Below, piece by piece: positions 50,514 to 58,791 of a stretch of DNA of 64,000 nucleotides. The notes below the pieces were generated by a model. That model was given only the letters and a program-made list of their open reading frames with translations, was not told where the DNA came from and searched no databases. The stretch lies in the NCBI GenBank assembly GCA_947086895.1, contig CAMUAR010000001.1, positions 1 to 64,000 on the forward strand, given 5' to 3'. A program made the position numbers and the translations under genes. Position 1 is the stretch's first letter, and each line of letters starts with the position of its first letter. The stretch is from an uncultured Lachnospiraceae bacterium (GTDB lineage: Bacteria > Bacillota > Clostridia > Lachnospirales > Lachnospiraceae).

Positions 50514-51833
50514 ATGAAAAAGAAATATCTTGGTATCAATGTTTATGAAGCATTCCAGGAACGTATGGATTATGTCTTTCAGGAATTTGACAATATCTAT
50601 ATTTCCTTCAGCGGCGGCAAAGACAGTGGTTTATTGCTGTACCTTGCGCTCGACTACATAAAAAAGCACAGAATCCGAAAAAAAATCGGCGTGTTCCATC
50701 AGGATTTTGAAGCGCAGTATTCTGTCACAACAAAATATGTAGAAGAAACTTTTGAAAAAAATATAGAATATATTGAACCTTATTGGGTCTGTCTCCCAAT
50801 GGCGACTCGAACTGCATTAAGTAATTATGAAATGTACTGGTATCCCTGGGATGATACAAAACAAGATATCTGGGTCAGACCAATGCCAAAAAAACCTTAT
50901 GTGATCAATCTGGACAATAATCCAATCTACTTTTACAAATACCGAATGCATCAGGAAAATTTGGCAAAACAATTTGGCCGCTGGTACAGAGAAATCAGTG
51001 GAGGAGGCAAGACAATTTGTCTGCTCGGTATAAGAGCATCCGAATCTTTACAGCGGTACAGTTCAATTATCAATAAAAAATATGGATACAACGGTTTGTG
51101 CTGGATATCCAAAATGTTCAAAGACGTCTGGTGCGGCTCTCCTCTTTATGACTGGAGTGTAAGCGATATATGGACTGCACATTATAAATTTGATTATCCG
51201 TACAACTCACTTTACGACCTATATTATAAGGCGGGTTTAACACCCGATCAAATGCGCGTCGCATCCCCGTTCAACGACTATGCCAAAGATAGTCTGCACT
51301 TGTATCGAATTCTCGAACCGGAAACATGGGTTCGCTTGCTTGGGCGCGTCAAAGGTACAAACTTTACTGCTATTTACGGCAAAACCTCCGCCATGGCATA
51401 CCGCAATATCAAACTGCCAGCGGGACATACATGGAAATCTTACACAGAATTTCTTCTCGGCACGCTTCCAAAAAAACTTCGCAAAGGTTATATTGAGCGA
51501 TTTAAAACCTCCATTAAATTCTGGCATGAAACAGGCGGCGGTCTGTCGGAAGAAACGATATTGGAATTGATTTCAAAAGGTTATAAAATCAGGCGCAACG
51601 GCGTATCCAACTATACGCTTGACAAGAAATCAAGGGTTATTTTTACAGAAAATATTCCAGATCATACCGACAATATTGTTACTACAAAAGACATTCCAAG
51701 TTGGAAAAGAATGTGTATCTGTATTTTAAAAAATGATCACGCCTGCAAATCCATGGGATTTGCCGAGACAAAGGTCCAGCGGGAACGCATTGAAAAAATT
51801 CGCAAAAAATACATCAGTCTGGAGGCGTTATAA
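50514..51833 (+). CDS. ibrA: IbrA-like PAPS-reductase-fold protein (DUF3440)
   Basis: A 439-residue protein with the PP-loop SFSGGKDSG at residues 31-39, typical of PAPS reductases, DndC and N-type ATP pyrophosphatases, followed by a DUF3440 C-terminal region. Conserved-looking blocks include LGIRASESLQRY (Arg for nucleotide binding) and PLYDWSVSDIW. E. coli IbrA with IbrB activates Ig-binding protein genes; the biochemical reaction of the family is not settled. Ribosome site AGGTAGG. The ibrB-like gene begins directly after the stop. Confidence 0.82.
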   Translation: MKKKYLGINVYEAFQERMDYVFQEFDNIYISFSGGKDSGLLLYLALDYIKKHRIRKKIGVFHQDFEAQYSVTTKYVEETFEKNIEYIEPYWVCLPMATRTALSNYEMYWYPWDDTKQDIWVRPMPKKPYVINLDNNPIYFYKYRMHQENLAKQFGRWYREISGGGKTICLLGIRASESLQRYSSIINKKYGYNGLCWISKMFKDVWCGSPLYDWSVSDIWTAHYKFDYPYNSLYDLYYKAGLTPDQMRVASPFNDYAKDSLHLYRILEPETWVRLLGRVKGTNFTAIYGKTSAMAYRNIKLPAGHTWKSYTEFLLGTLPKKLRKGYIERFKTSIKFWHETGGGLSEETILELISKGYKIRRNGVSNYTLDKKSRVIFTENIPDHTDNIVTTKDIPSWKRMCICILKNDHACKSMGFAETKVQRERIEKIRKKYISLEAL

Positions 51834-51834
51834 A

Positions 51835-52413
51835 TTGAAATTCACTAGTCCGGTATATCATGTTACAGCTGTGCCAATCGAAAAGATTGTGCCAAATACA
51901 TACAACCCAAATACGGTAGCACCCCCGGAACTTGCGCTGCTGTACGACAGCATCAAGGAAGATGGGTATACCATGCCGATCGTCTGCTATTATTCCTCCG
52001 ATGATGACAACTATATTATCGTTGACGGCTTCCACCGCTATCGGGTTATGTTAGAACACGAGGATATCTATGAGCGCGAGGGCGGACTGCTGCCGGTCTC
52101 TGTCATCGATAAACCGATTGCACAAAGAATGGCCAGCACAATACGCCACAACCGAGCGCGCGGCTCACACGATGTTGATTTGATGAGCAATATTGTAAGG
52201 GAACTGCATGATCTCGGCAGATCGGATACTTGGATTTCCAAACATCTTGGTATGGACAAAGACGAAATTCTCCGCCTCAAACAGATTACTGGGCTTGTTT
52301 CATTATTTCGTGATATGGATTTTCGCATGGCGTGGACGCCAGAAACAGATTTTGACGAATCCGAAGCGGAAGCGGCGGCGGCAGAAGATATAGAAACCGA
52401 ACCGTTTGAATAG
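51835..52413 (+). CDS. ibrB: IbrB-like ParB/sulfiredoxin-fold protein
   Basis: A 192-residue protein with a ParB/Srx fold: VPIEKIVPNTYNPN, then IVDGFHRYR (the GxHR motif, residues 65-68) and TIRHNRARGSH, followed by a helix-turn-helix-like segment (DTWISKHLGMDKDEI). TTG start 51835 follows GGAGGCG at 7 bases and lies right after the ibrA stop; an earlier overlapping frame is not needed. The acidic C-terminus (EAEAAAAEDIETE) is unusual. It forms a two-gene unit with ibrA, probably one complex. Confidence 0.82.
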   Translation: MKFTSPVYHVTAVPIEKIVPNTYNPNTVAPPELALLYDSIKEDGYTMPIVCYYSSDDDNYIIVDGFHRYRVMLEHEDIYEREGGLLPVSVIDKPIAQRMASTIRHNRARGSHDVDLMSNIVRELHDLGRSDTWISKHLGMDKDEILRLKQITGLVSLFRDMDFRMAWTPETDFDESEAEAAAAEDIETEPFE

Positions 52414-52462
52414 TTTACGCCAAAAACAGAACATATGATTACAAAATATATTTTATAAACAA

Positions 52463-52563
52463 AAAAGACTGCTGTAAAATATTTTTTTATAAGATCTTAT
52501 AAAATCTACAGAAATAGTTATGTTGCATCTTACAGAAAAATATTTGACTGCAGCAGTCTTTTT
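52463..52563. terminator. Bidirectional hairpin after the ibrAB-like unit
   Basis: AAAAGACTGCTG and CAGCAGTCTTTT form a 12 bp stem closing a long AU-rich loop, with A and T runs outside. It separates the convergent ibrB-like gene and the 85-residue gene. Confidence 0.8.
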
Positions 52564-52582
52564 AAATGTTAAAGATACTTTT

Positions 52583-52840
52583 TTATAAATCAAAATCAAT
52601 ATGGTAATCCTGCTTTTGCGTGTGAATAATCAGCACAGATAAGTTAAACTCATCTTCCATAATCTGCACTCTGTACTCATACCAGCAGTCTTCCTCCCGC
52701 TTTGACATCAGCACATACTCGCCGTTCTCCTTCCCTTCAATCTGGTCGGACAAATCGCTGTAAATTTCAAATCCATCCACTGGATCAGGATAACCGGACG
52801 CCTTAATTTTTTCTTCAATTGCTCGATATAATTCCTCCAT
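52583..52840 (-). CDS. Small acidic conserved protein, function unknown
   Basis: An 85-residue protein (MEELYRAIEEKIKASGYPDP...) with an N-terminal helix and a beta-rich C-terminus (YEYRVQIMEDEFNLSVLIIHTQ). Start 52840 follows GGGGGATG; the upstream in-frame ATG is weaker. Last gene after topB and the beta-helix gene. No recognised domain. Confidence 0.65.
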   Translation of the reverse strand: MEELYRAIEEKIKASGYPDPVDGFEIYSDLSDQIEGKENGEYVLMSKREEDCWYEYRVQIMEDEFNLSVLIIHTQKQDYHIDFDL

Positions 52841-52950
52841 AATCATCCCCCATGCCAAAACGCTTTCGCACCAGCATACAAACTGAATATCCAGCTCGGC
52901 TCCACAATTTAAATTTGTGACGCCCCGCCGCAAAACCAAAATCAAATCGC

Positions 52951-53622
52951 TTACGCTCTTTTTTCTGCGACCTCCCCAGCCTTCTTGTAAATACTGTTCG
53001 CCGGAATGCAGCCGCGCACTACGGACAACGGATATACATTGGCATTTCTGCCGACGATTGTCCCTGGATTTAAAATGGAGCCGCAGCCCACTTCAACGCC
53101 ATCGCCAACCATTGCCCCCATCTTTTTTAAACCTGTCGCAATTTCTTCGTCGGCATGAATCACGACAAGCGTTTTATCTGATTTTACATTGGATGTAATG
53201 GAACCTGCTCCAAGATGCGATTTATAGCCAAGGATGGAATCTCCCACATAATTGTAATGCGGCACTTGCACGCAGTCAAATAAAATCACATTCTTTAACT
53301 CCGTCGAGTTGCCGACTACCGCTTTTTCTCCGACAATCGCATTGCCGCGGATAAATGCGCAATGGCGCACTTCAGCTCCTTTTCCAATAATCGCCGGACC
53401 ATTGATGCACGCCGTCGGAGCAATCACCGCATCTTTTGCAGCCCATACATTCTCCCCGCGCTTTTCGTATTCTTCCTCCGAAAGCTCCTTTCCAAGCTCT
53501 AAAATAAACGTTCCAATCTCCGTCAGCGCTTCCCACGGATAAGTTATACTGCTTAACAGCTTTGCTGCCATCGTATGTTCCAGTTGAAATAAATTTTTAA
53601 TTTCCAAATCTTTTTTTTGCAT
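52951..53622 (-). CDS. Left-handed beta-helix (hexapeptide) protein, sugar-nucleotide transferase-like
   Basis: A 223-residue protein. After a helical start (1-60), hexapeptide repeats from about 65 to 200 form a left-handed beta-helix (PTACINGPAIIGKGAEVRHC, NYVGDSILGYKSHLGAGS, VGDGVEVGCGSILNPGTIVG). It resembles the acyltransferase half of GlmU and is often annotated as a UDP-GlcNAc pyrophosphorylase relative, but it has no pyrophosphorylase domain and no clear catalytic His. An acyl- or nucleotidyl-sugar role is inferred. Start 53622 follows GAGG. Confidence 0.7.
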   Translation of the reverse strand: MQKKDLEIKNLFQLEHTMAAKLLSSITYPWEALTEIGTFILELGKELSEEEYEKRGENVWAAKDAVIAPTACINGPAIIGKGAEVRHCAFIRGNAIVGEKAVVGNSTELKNVILFDCVQVPHYNYVGDSILGYKSHLGAGSITSNVKSDKTLVVIHADEEIATGLKKMGAMVGDGVEVGCGSILNPGTIVGRNANVYPLSVVRGCIPANSIYKKAGEVAEKRA

Positions 53623-53698
53623 AAAAAACCTCATTTCTGCATTGCTTTTTGTATGTGTAATTCAACGCTTCCCACAGAAAACTTCTTTCAAACACACT

Positions 53699-55966
53699 TT
53701 AATAATTTTTCGCAGTTTCCAAAAAACACTGATTTAGCTGTCCTTGATTGCCAAGCCCTTTCACGGCGTTTGTCAATTTTCCGACAAAATCCTCCAGCTT
53801 TTTTTGGTATTCATCCCTGCTGATTGTCCCTTCAGCAACATAAGTTAAACCTTTTTCCCAGCTTGCGGTCAGCTCTGCATTTAACAGAGAACGAATCGAG
53901 GCATTTACAACCTCAAAAATCATTTCTCCAATCTGCGTAGGCGTAATAATCTGCGTCTTTTTATTTAAGCCAAGATATCCTATCTTAACCAATTTGTTTA
54001 ATATCTCGGCGCGTGTCGCGCTTGTACCAATTCCGCTTCCTTTGATCTGCGCGCGCAGTTCTTCGTCTTCAATCAGCTGTCCCGCATTCTCCATCGCCAA
54101 AATCATAGAACCTGAATTATAACGTTTTGGAGGTGCCGTTTCACCCTCGCGGATTGTAAAGCCGTTCACTGGAAATTTCATACCTTTCTTCAGTTCTTTC
54201 AGCACTTCAAAAAAATCTTTTCCAAGGCTTACGCTTTCCGTCGAGTCCCCCTCTGCTGGGCTTGGCGCGCTGTTTGTCGGCGCAATCCCTTTCGCTGCAT
54301 CTGCCGGGACTGTCGTCTCCTTGCTGACTTCCGACTGCACACCGCTATTTCCACCGTTCAAAACAGAATCTTTTCCGGCACCCAACGCATTGTCTGGCGA
54401 AATGCCCGCCGTGCCTGTTCCCTGACCTGACGCATTGCTCTCCGCCGCGCCGCCTGCCCCGGAATCCTTCTTTTTCCCTGCATCTGCAACTTTTAAATAG
54501 CCTTCTTCCATCAACACCCGGAAACTTGCAAAAAAACTTTCCGTTTCTATCTTTACGGTAAGCGAAATTTTCTGGTAGACCGCGGGCGGATAAAAAATAC
54601 TTAAGAATCGTTTTACAATCGCCACATAGACGCGCTTTTTTAGAAGCGGCAGCCCGGAAAGCGCAGAAAATCCCTGCCCTGTCGGGATAATCGCATAATG
54701 ATCTGTAATCTGTTTATCATTGACGTAGCGCGTTTTTGCAATTCCTTTGTGCGATCCCGACTGCAAAATTTCATCGCAAAACGGCGTAAACTGAGACAGA
54801 GATTTTAGACCGCCGATATTTTTATGTATTTCCTTTGCCACTGCGGTTGACAGCACTCTCGCATCGGTACGCGGGTAAGTGACAAGCTTTTTTTCATATA
54901 ATTCCTGTACTACCGCAAGCGTTTCATCCGGGCTGATTTTAAATAATTTGCTGCATTCATTCTGCAATTCTGCCAGATTAAACAAAAGCGGCGCGTTCTT
55001 GTTTTCCTTTTTCTTTTCCAGTCCGACAAGCTCTGCCAAAAGCTCCTTGCTGTTGTTTGGCATCACTGCCTGATGGCTGTTTTTTCCGTTTTCTACAATT
55101 TCTCGGTACTCCGACTCAAAAGATAACAGCATTGCAATCAGTTCTTTTGCTGTCGCCAGTTCCTTAAATCCATTTTCTTTGTACAGTTTTGGAGACTGAA
55201 AATATTTCGAGCCGGAAACCGCGCGAAATTCCCCTTCCAGCTGGTGTTCCTTCACAAGAAATCCCGCTATGACACGGAAAAAAGGTGTTTTTACAAACGC
55301 GCGTATCTCCCGCTCCCGGCGCACTACCATACCAAGCACACATGTCATAACGCGCCCAACAGAAATTGCTGCCCGCTTATCGTTTTTCAAAAAGTTGCTC
55401 ACGGCATTCCCATATTTTAATGTCAGTACACGCGAAAAATTGATGCCCATCAAATAATCTTCCTTCGCCCGAAGATAAGCGGCATCCGACAAATTATCGT
55501 ACACGGAAATCGGCTTTGCATTGCTTATACCGCGCAGAATCTCCTCCTCCGTCTGCGAATCGATCCAAACTCTGCGCTTGTCCTTTGTGGCAGGCACTTT
55601 CGCCATCTGATCCACAAGGCGATAAATATATTCTCCCTCGCGCCCTGAGTCGGTACAAACATAAATCCGCTCAACATCTGCGCGGTTCAGCAACCCCTTC
55701 ACAATATTATATTGCTTGCTTACAGAAGGAATAACTTCATACTTAAATTCTTTTGGCAAAAATGGAAGTGTGTCCAGCGACCACCGCTTTAACTCCTGGT
55801 CGTAAACTTCAGGATAACTCATTGTCACCAGATGCCCGACGCACCATGTTACAACAGAATCTTCTGCCTCCAAATACCCGTCGCACCTCTTAAAATTTCG
55901 CTTTAATGCCTTGGCAAATTCCTGCGCCACACTTGGTTTTTCTGCGATATATAAATATTTTCCCAT
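53699..55966 (-). CDS. topB: DNA topoisomerase III
   Basis: A 755-residue type IA topoisomerase that passes single strands through a transient break. The Toprim domain (1-150) has YIAEKPSVAQEFAKAL with the catalytic Glu, and CTDSGREGEYIYR. The nucleophile Tyr lies in KLVTYPRTDARVL (about residue 390). A low-complexity insert rich in Gly, Ala and Ser (about 525-605) interrupts the C-terminal part of the core, after which GIGTSATRAEIL resumes the fold. No C-terminal zinc fingers. Start 55966. Confidence 0.93.
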   Translation of the reverse strand: MGKYLYIAEKPSVAQEFAKALKRNFKRCDGYLEAEDSVVTWCVGHLVTMSYPEVYDQELKRWSLDTLPFLPKEFKYEVIPSVSKQYNIVKGLLNRADVERIYVCTDSGREGEYIYRLVDQMAKVPATKDKRRVWIDSQTEEEILRGISNAKPISVYDNLSDAAYLRAKEDYLMGINFSRVLTLKYGNAVSNFLKNDKRAAISVGRVMTCVLGMVVRREREIRAFVKTPFFRVIAGFLVKEHQLEGEFRAVSGSKYFQSPKLYKENGFKELATAKELIAMLLSFESEYREIVENGKNSHQAVMPNNSKELLAELVGLEKKKENKNAPLLFNLAELQNECSKLFKISPDETLAVVQELYEKKLVTYPRTDARVLSTAVAKEIHKNIGGLKSLSQFTPFCDEILQSGSHKGIAKTRYVNDKQITDHYAIIPTGQGFSALSGLPLLKKRVYVAIVKRFLSIFYPPAVYQKISLTVKIETESFFASFRVLMEEGYLKVADAGKKKDSGAGGAAESNASGQGTGTAGISPDNALGAGKDSVLNGGNSGVQSEVSKETTVPADAAKGIAPTNSAPSPAEGDSTESVSLGKDFFEVLKELKKGMKFPVNGFTIREGETAPPKRYNSGSMILAMENAGQLIEDEELRAQIKGSGIGTSATRAEILNKLVKIGYLGLNKKTQIITPTQIGEMIFEVVNASIRSLLNAELTASWEKGLTYVAEGTISRDEYQKKLEDFVGKLTNAVKGLGNQGQLNQCFLETAKNY

Positions 55967-56152
55967 AAACCTGCTTTCCTGCTCTATCAATAAAATTCTT
56001 CTCTTTATTTTAACAACCAAATCTGTTTCACAATAGAAATTTTATGCTTTTTATTGCTTACTTTCCTAATAAAATAGAAAATTATCCACTGACTTTTAGG
56101 ATAACATAGAGCAAGATTTTCTGCAAGTAAAAAATCCTTGTACTTTTTTCAC

Positions 56153-56413
56153 CTAATTATTTTCCGGCAATTCTTTTTGCTGCGGCACTCGCACGTAAGA
56201 AACATGTTTTGGATCGCACGCAGAATAATTTTTATAATTTTCGCGCCCCTGCGCCAATGTCATATGATTTGCTCCGCTGTATTTGCCAGGAACATCCTCA
56301 AAAATATCATTCTCCCAAAAACAAACCGGGCAGATATCCCATAAAATATCTTCCTTTGTTTCTCCTTCCAATGTGAAATATCCGCAGCACTTGCACTGAT
56401 ATCTGTGTTCCAT
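56153..56413 (-). CDS. CPCC-family cysteine-rich protein
   Basis: An 86-residue protein with two Cys pairs, CKCC at residues 8-11 and CPVC at about 28-31, plus WDICPVCFWENDIFED and YSGANHMTLAQGRENY. This matches the CPCC domain family, probably zinc- or metal-binding, function unknown. In most members the first motif is CPCC; here it is CKCC. Monocistronic. Confidence 0.85.
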   Translation of the reverse strand: MEHRYQCKCCGYFTLEGETKEDILWDICPVCFWENDIFEDVPGKYSGANHMTLAQGRENYKNYSACDPKHVSYVRVPQQKELPENN

Positions 56414-56569
56414 TCTTCTTCCTACCTGTTTCGGATTTTTTGAGTTTATTCTATCACAAACACATACACAATTCCATCAATTTTTGCGGAACCTTTCTTT
56501 GCTTGTTTTCGTTGTTTGTTTGTGCTGATCTTGTTTTTACGGATTCTTTTATAAACCAATTTTTATTGT

Positions 56570-56599
56570 TTGACATTCTATATTTCTGCGTATTATAAT
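56570..56599 (+). promoter_or_regulatory. Promoter of the RNA methyltransferase gene
   Basis: TTGACA (56570-56575) and TATAAT (56594-56599) are 18 bp apart. The in-frame ATG at 56598 lies in the -10 box and cannot be the start. Downstream, 56618-56645 forms GCCG-CTTGA-CGGC followed by AATGCGAGGGATT, matching the end of leader repeats A and B. Confidence 0.75.
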
Positions 56600-56645
56600 G
56601 AAAGGAAGATTGTCCATGCCGCTTGACGGCAGAATGCGAGGGATT

Positions 56646-57470
56646 ATGCCGGAAACAACTATATTTAATAAAAATAATATATTCCAGAAATTTGAAGTGT
56701 TAAAAACAAACCGTAACAAGCGCTATCGCTACCAGGAATTTTTGGTGGAGGGAGTGCGCAGTTTAAATGAAGCGGTAAAAAATCACTGGGATATCCACTC
56801 ATTTCTTTACAATAAAAATAATTTATCCGACTGGGCAAAAGACATGATTCGCTCTGTTCCTACAAAGATGAATTATTGTCTGACTGCTGAGCTAATGCAG
56901 GAATTAAGCGGCAAGCAGGATACTTCCGAGTTAATGGCAGTGATTGGAATGCGTGAAAATAATCTCGCGGATATTCCGCTTTCAGACAATCCGCTGATCG
57001 TCTTATTCGACCGACCATCAAACCGCGGAAATCTCGGCACAATGATACGCTCCTGCGATGCGCTTGGCGCAGATATGCTGCTTCTTACAGGTCATTCTGT
57101 TGATCTGTACGATCCTGATGTTGTCGTATCGGCTATGGGTTCCTTTTTTCATACGCCGACCGTTCGGATTGAGGACAACAAAATTTTGTTTGATTATATC
57201 GCAAAACAAAAACGTACATACCCGGATTTTCTTATTGTCGGAACCACCGCACACAAGGAAATATCAATTGATGCAATAGATTTGACAAAACCGCTGATCC
57301 TTATGGTTGGAAATGAAACGATGGGATTAAACCGCGCATTTAAAGAATATTGTGATGTACTCTGCACAATCCCTATGTCCGAGACATCTTATGCGTCCTC
57401 TTTTAACGTCAGCTGCGCAGCCTCAATTATGATGTACGAAGCGGTAAGACAGCGGCGCAGTTTCCACTAA
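56646..57470 (+). CDS. TrmH-family (SpoU) RNA 2'-O-methyltransferase
   Basis: A 274-residue SPOUT methyltransferase. The N-terminal substrate-binding part (1-95) contains RYQEFLVEGVRSLNEAV. The catalytic domain has the three SpoU motifs: LFDRPSNRGNLGTMIRSCDA (motif 1), LILMVGNETMGLNRAF (motif 2) and IPMSETSYASSFNVSCAAS (motif 3, with the Asn variant). It methylates a ribose in rRNA or tRNA; the site is unknown. Start 56646 is forced by the promoter position and follows GAGGGATT. Confidence 0.9.
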   Translation: MPETTIFNKNNIFQKFEVLKTNRNKRYRYQEFLVEGVRSLNEAVKNHWDIHSFLYNKNNLSDWAKDMIRSVPTKMNYCLTAELMQELSGKQDTSELMAVIGMRENNLADIPLSDNPLIVLFDRPSNRGNLGTMIRSCDALGADMLLLTGHSVDLYDPDVVVSAMGSFFHTPTVRIEDNKILFDYIAKQKRTYPDFLIVGTTAHKEISIDAIDLTKPLILMVGNETMGLNRAFKEYCDVLCTIPMSETSYASSFNVSCAASIMMYEAVRQRRSFH

Positions 57471-57573
57471 AAAATAATTCGCATCAATAAATTTTTTGTT
57501 TGTACCAAAAAAACGGAGATTTAATAAAAAAGAATACTGTAAAAAATAATGCGGATGCACTTATTTTTTATAA

Positions 57574-57682
57574 GGCTGATTTGTGCCGAGAACGTCACAA
57601 ATCAGCCCGGATCCGACAAGAAAAACTGCATTCGCAGCGTTTTTTTGCGGTTTCTCAAACAGAAACGTTCTCGGAATGGAGG
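57574..57682 (+). promoter_or_regulatory. Pseudoknot-type leader of the LUD gene
   Basis: A perfect 12 bp stem (GGCTGATTTGTG 57574-57585 with 57596-57607) encloses a 10-base loop CCGAGAACGT. All 10 loop bases are complementary to ACGTTCTCGG (57665-57674), three bases before the GGAGG site (57678-57682). Between lies CTGC-ATTC-GCAG followed by a T7 run, which could act as a weak terminator. Same topology as the purH leader but with unrelated loop sequence. Confidence 0.65.
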
Positions 57683-57687
57683 ATACT

Positions 57688-58323
57688 ATGTCACCCAAAA
57701 AACAATACTACAAAAATCTTGCCGACAGTATTATAGAAAAGCTCAACCTGCGCGGCATGGAAGGTTATTACTGCAATGAAAAAGCGGAAGCTCTTTCCAT
57801 GGCAAAACAGTTTCTCACGCCTGGATGTTTTGTCTCGTTCGGCGGTTCTGTGACACTGGCGGAAATCGGACTGTCAGACGAACTAAAAAAATCGGATTAT
57901 ACTCTTTACGACCGTACTTCTGTTAATACTCCAGAAGAAAAATCTGCTATGTATGCAAAAATCGTTACATCAGATTATTATTTTATGAGTTCAAATGCAA
58001 TTACATTAAACGGCGAGCTGATCAATATTGACGGCTACGGAAACCGTGTTGCCTGTTTGATTACTGGTCCAAAACAGGTTATTATCGTCGCTGGAATGAA
58101 TAAGATTGTCACAGATGTTGAGAGCGGAATCGCGCGTGTCCGCAATATGGCTGCGCCGCCAAATACCGTGCGTCTCGGCAAAAAAACGCCGTGCGCCGAA
58201 CTTGGCCGCTGTGCAGACTGCCTTACGCCGGATTGTATCTGCTGCCAAATTGTTATCACACGCAAGTCCATTATTCCAAACCGCATTAAAGTGATTCTTG
58301 TCGGGGAAGAATTAGGGTATTAG
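57688..58323 (+). CDS. LUD (DUF162) domain protein, lactate-utilisation-like
   Basis: A 211-residue single-domain protein of the LutC/YkgG-like family: FVSFGGSVTLAEIGLSDELK, YDRTSVNTPEEK, SSNAITLNGELINIDGYGNR and a Cys-rich end (CAELGRCADCLTPDCICC). In full systems LUD proteins with Fe-S partners oxidise lactate, but no lutA/lutB genes are adjacent. The added cysteines could hold a metal or cluster. Start 57688 follows GGAGGATACT. Its 3' end overlaps the Fic remnant on the other strand. Confidence 0.85.
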   Translation: MSPKKQYYKNLADSIIEKLNLRGMEGYYCNEKAEALSMAKQFLTPGCFVSFGGSVTLAEIGLSDELKKSDYTLYDRTSVNTPEEKSAMYAKIVTSDYYFMSSNAITLNGELINIDGYGNRVACLITGPKQVIIVAGMNKIVTDVESGIARVRNMAAPPNTVRLGKKTPCAELGRCADCLTPDCICCQIVITRKSIIPNRIKVILVGEELGY

Positions 58324-58677
58324 GTATATCCCGGTATACTCCGCCTACCTGGATATTCTCCATCAAAAGGGCATGGATGTCCTTGACAATTTTTTCCTTT
58401 AGGGGCATTTTTTGCCCGATGCACTCCTTCACATAACGGAATGTCTTTTGATGGTTCACTGCCTCATAGATCTCACGCAGTGCCTTTCCCCCGATAAAAA
58501 TTCCATCCTCCAGCACCTTCGTCTCAATCAGGGACAGAGTATTCCCCTCAATCGCCGTGGAATTATGAGTATATTCTATTTCAAACGCCTGCTCAAAAGT
58601 AAACAGCGTAAACTCCGGGATAGATGTTTTGCATTGGCTGTACAATTCCTTTTTTGAAGCAACTTATGATAATCCAC
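58286..58677 (-). pseudogene. Fic-family N-terminal remnant, frameshifted and truncated
   Basis: The gene has an excellent GTG start (58677) after AAGGAGG, giving VDYHKLLQK, then needs one extra A in an A6 tract (about 58656) to continue as ELYSQCKTS and the Fic N-terminal region. EYTHNSTAIEGN carries the inhibitory motif (S/T)xxxEG that blocks AMPylation in class II Fic proteins. The frame continues through GGKALREIYEAVNH and ends at about GGVYR. The catalytic HPFxxGNGR motif is missing where the frame runs into the LUD gene, so the active core was deleted. Confidence 0.75.
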
Positions 58678-58791
58678 AAAAGTCCTCCTTATCTTTCCAA
58701 ATTTTCTCTTACAGTATAGCATATTTTTCCGCAATAGTAATTTGGAATTTTTATATAAAAACCGAAACAGCTGTATCTCTTATTTACTCTT

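Noticed and set aside
50022-52570. Prophage or integrative element carrying the ibrAB-like pair
   Set aside because: No integrase, recombinase, attachment repeats or phage genes flank the pair in this window.
57574-57687. Self-cleaving ribozyme (hammerhead, pistol, twister) in the LUD leader
   Set aside because: CTGAT and GAAAC occur but not in hammerhead arrangement, and pistol or twister consensus blocks are absent.
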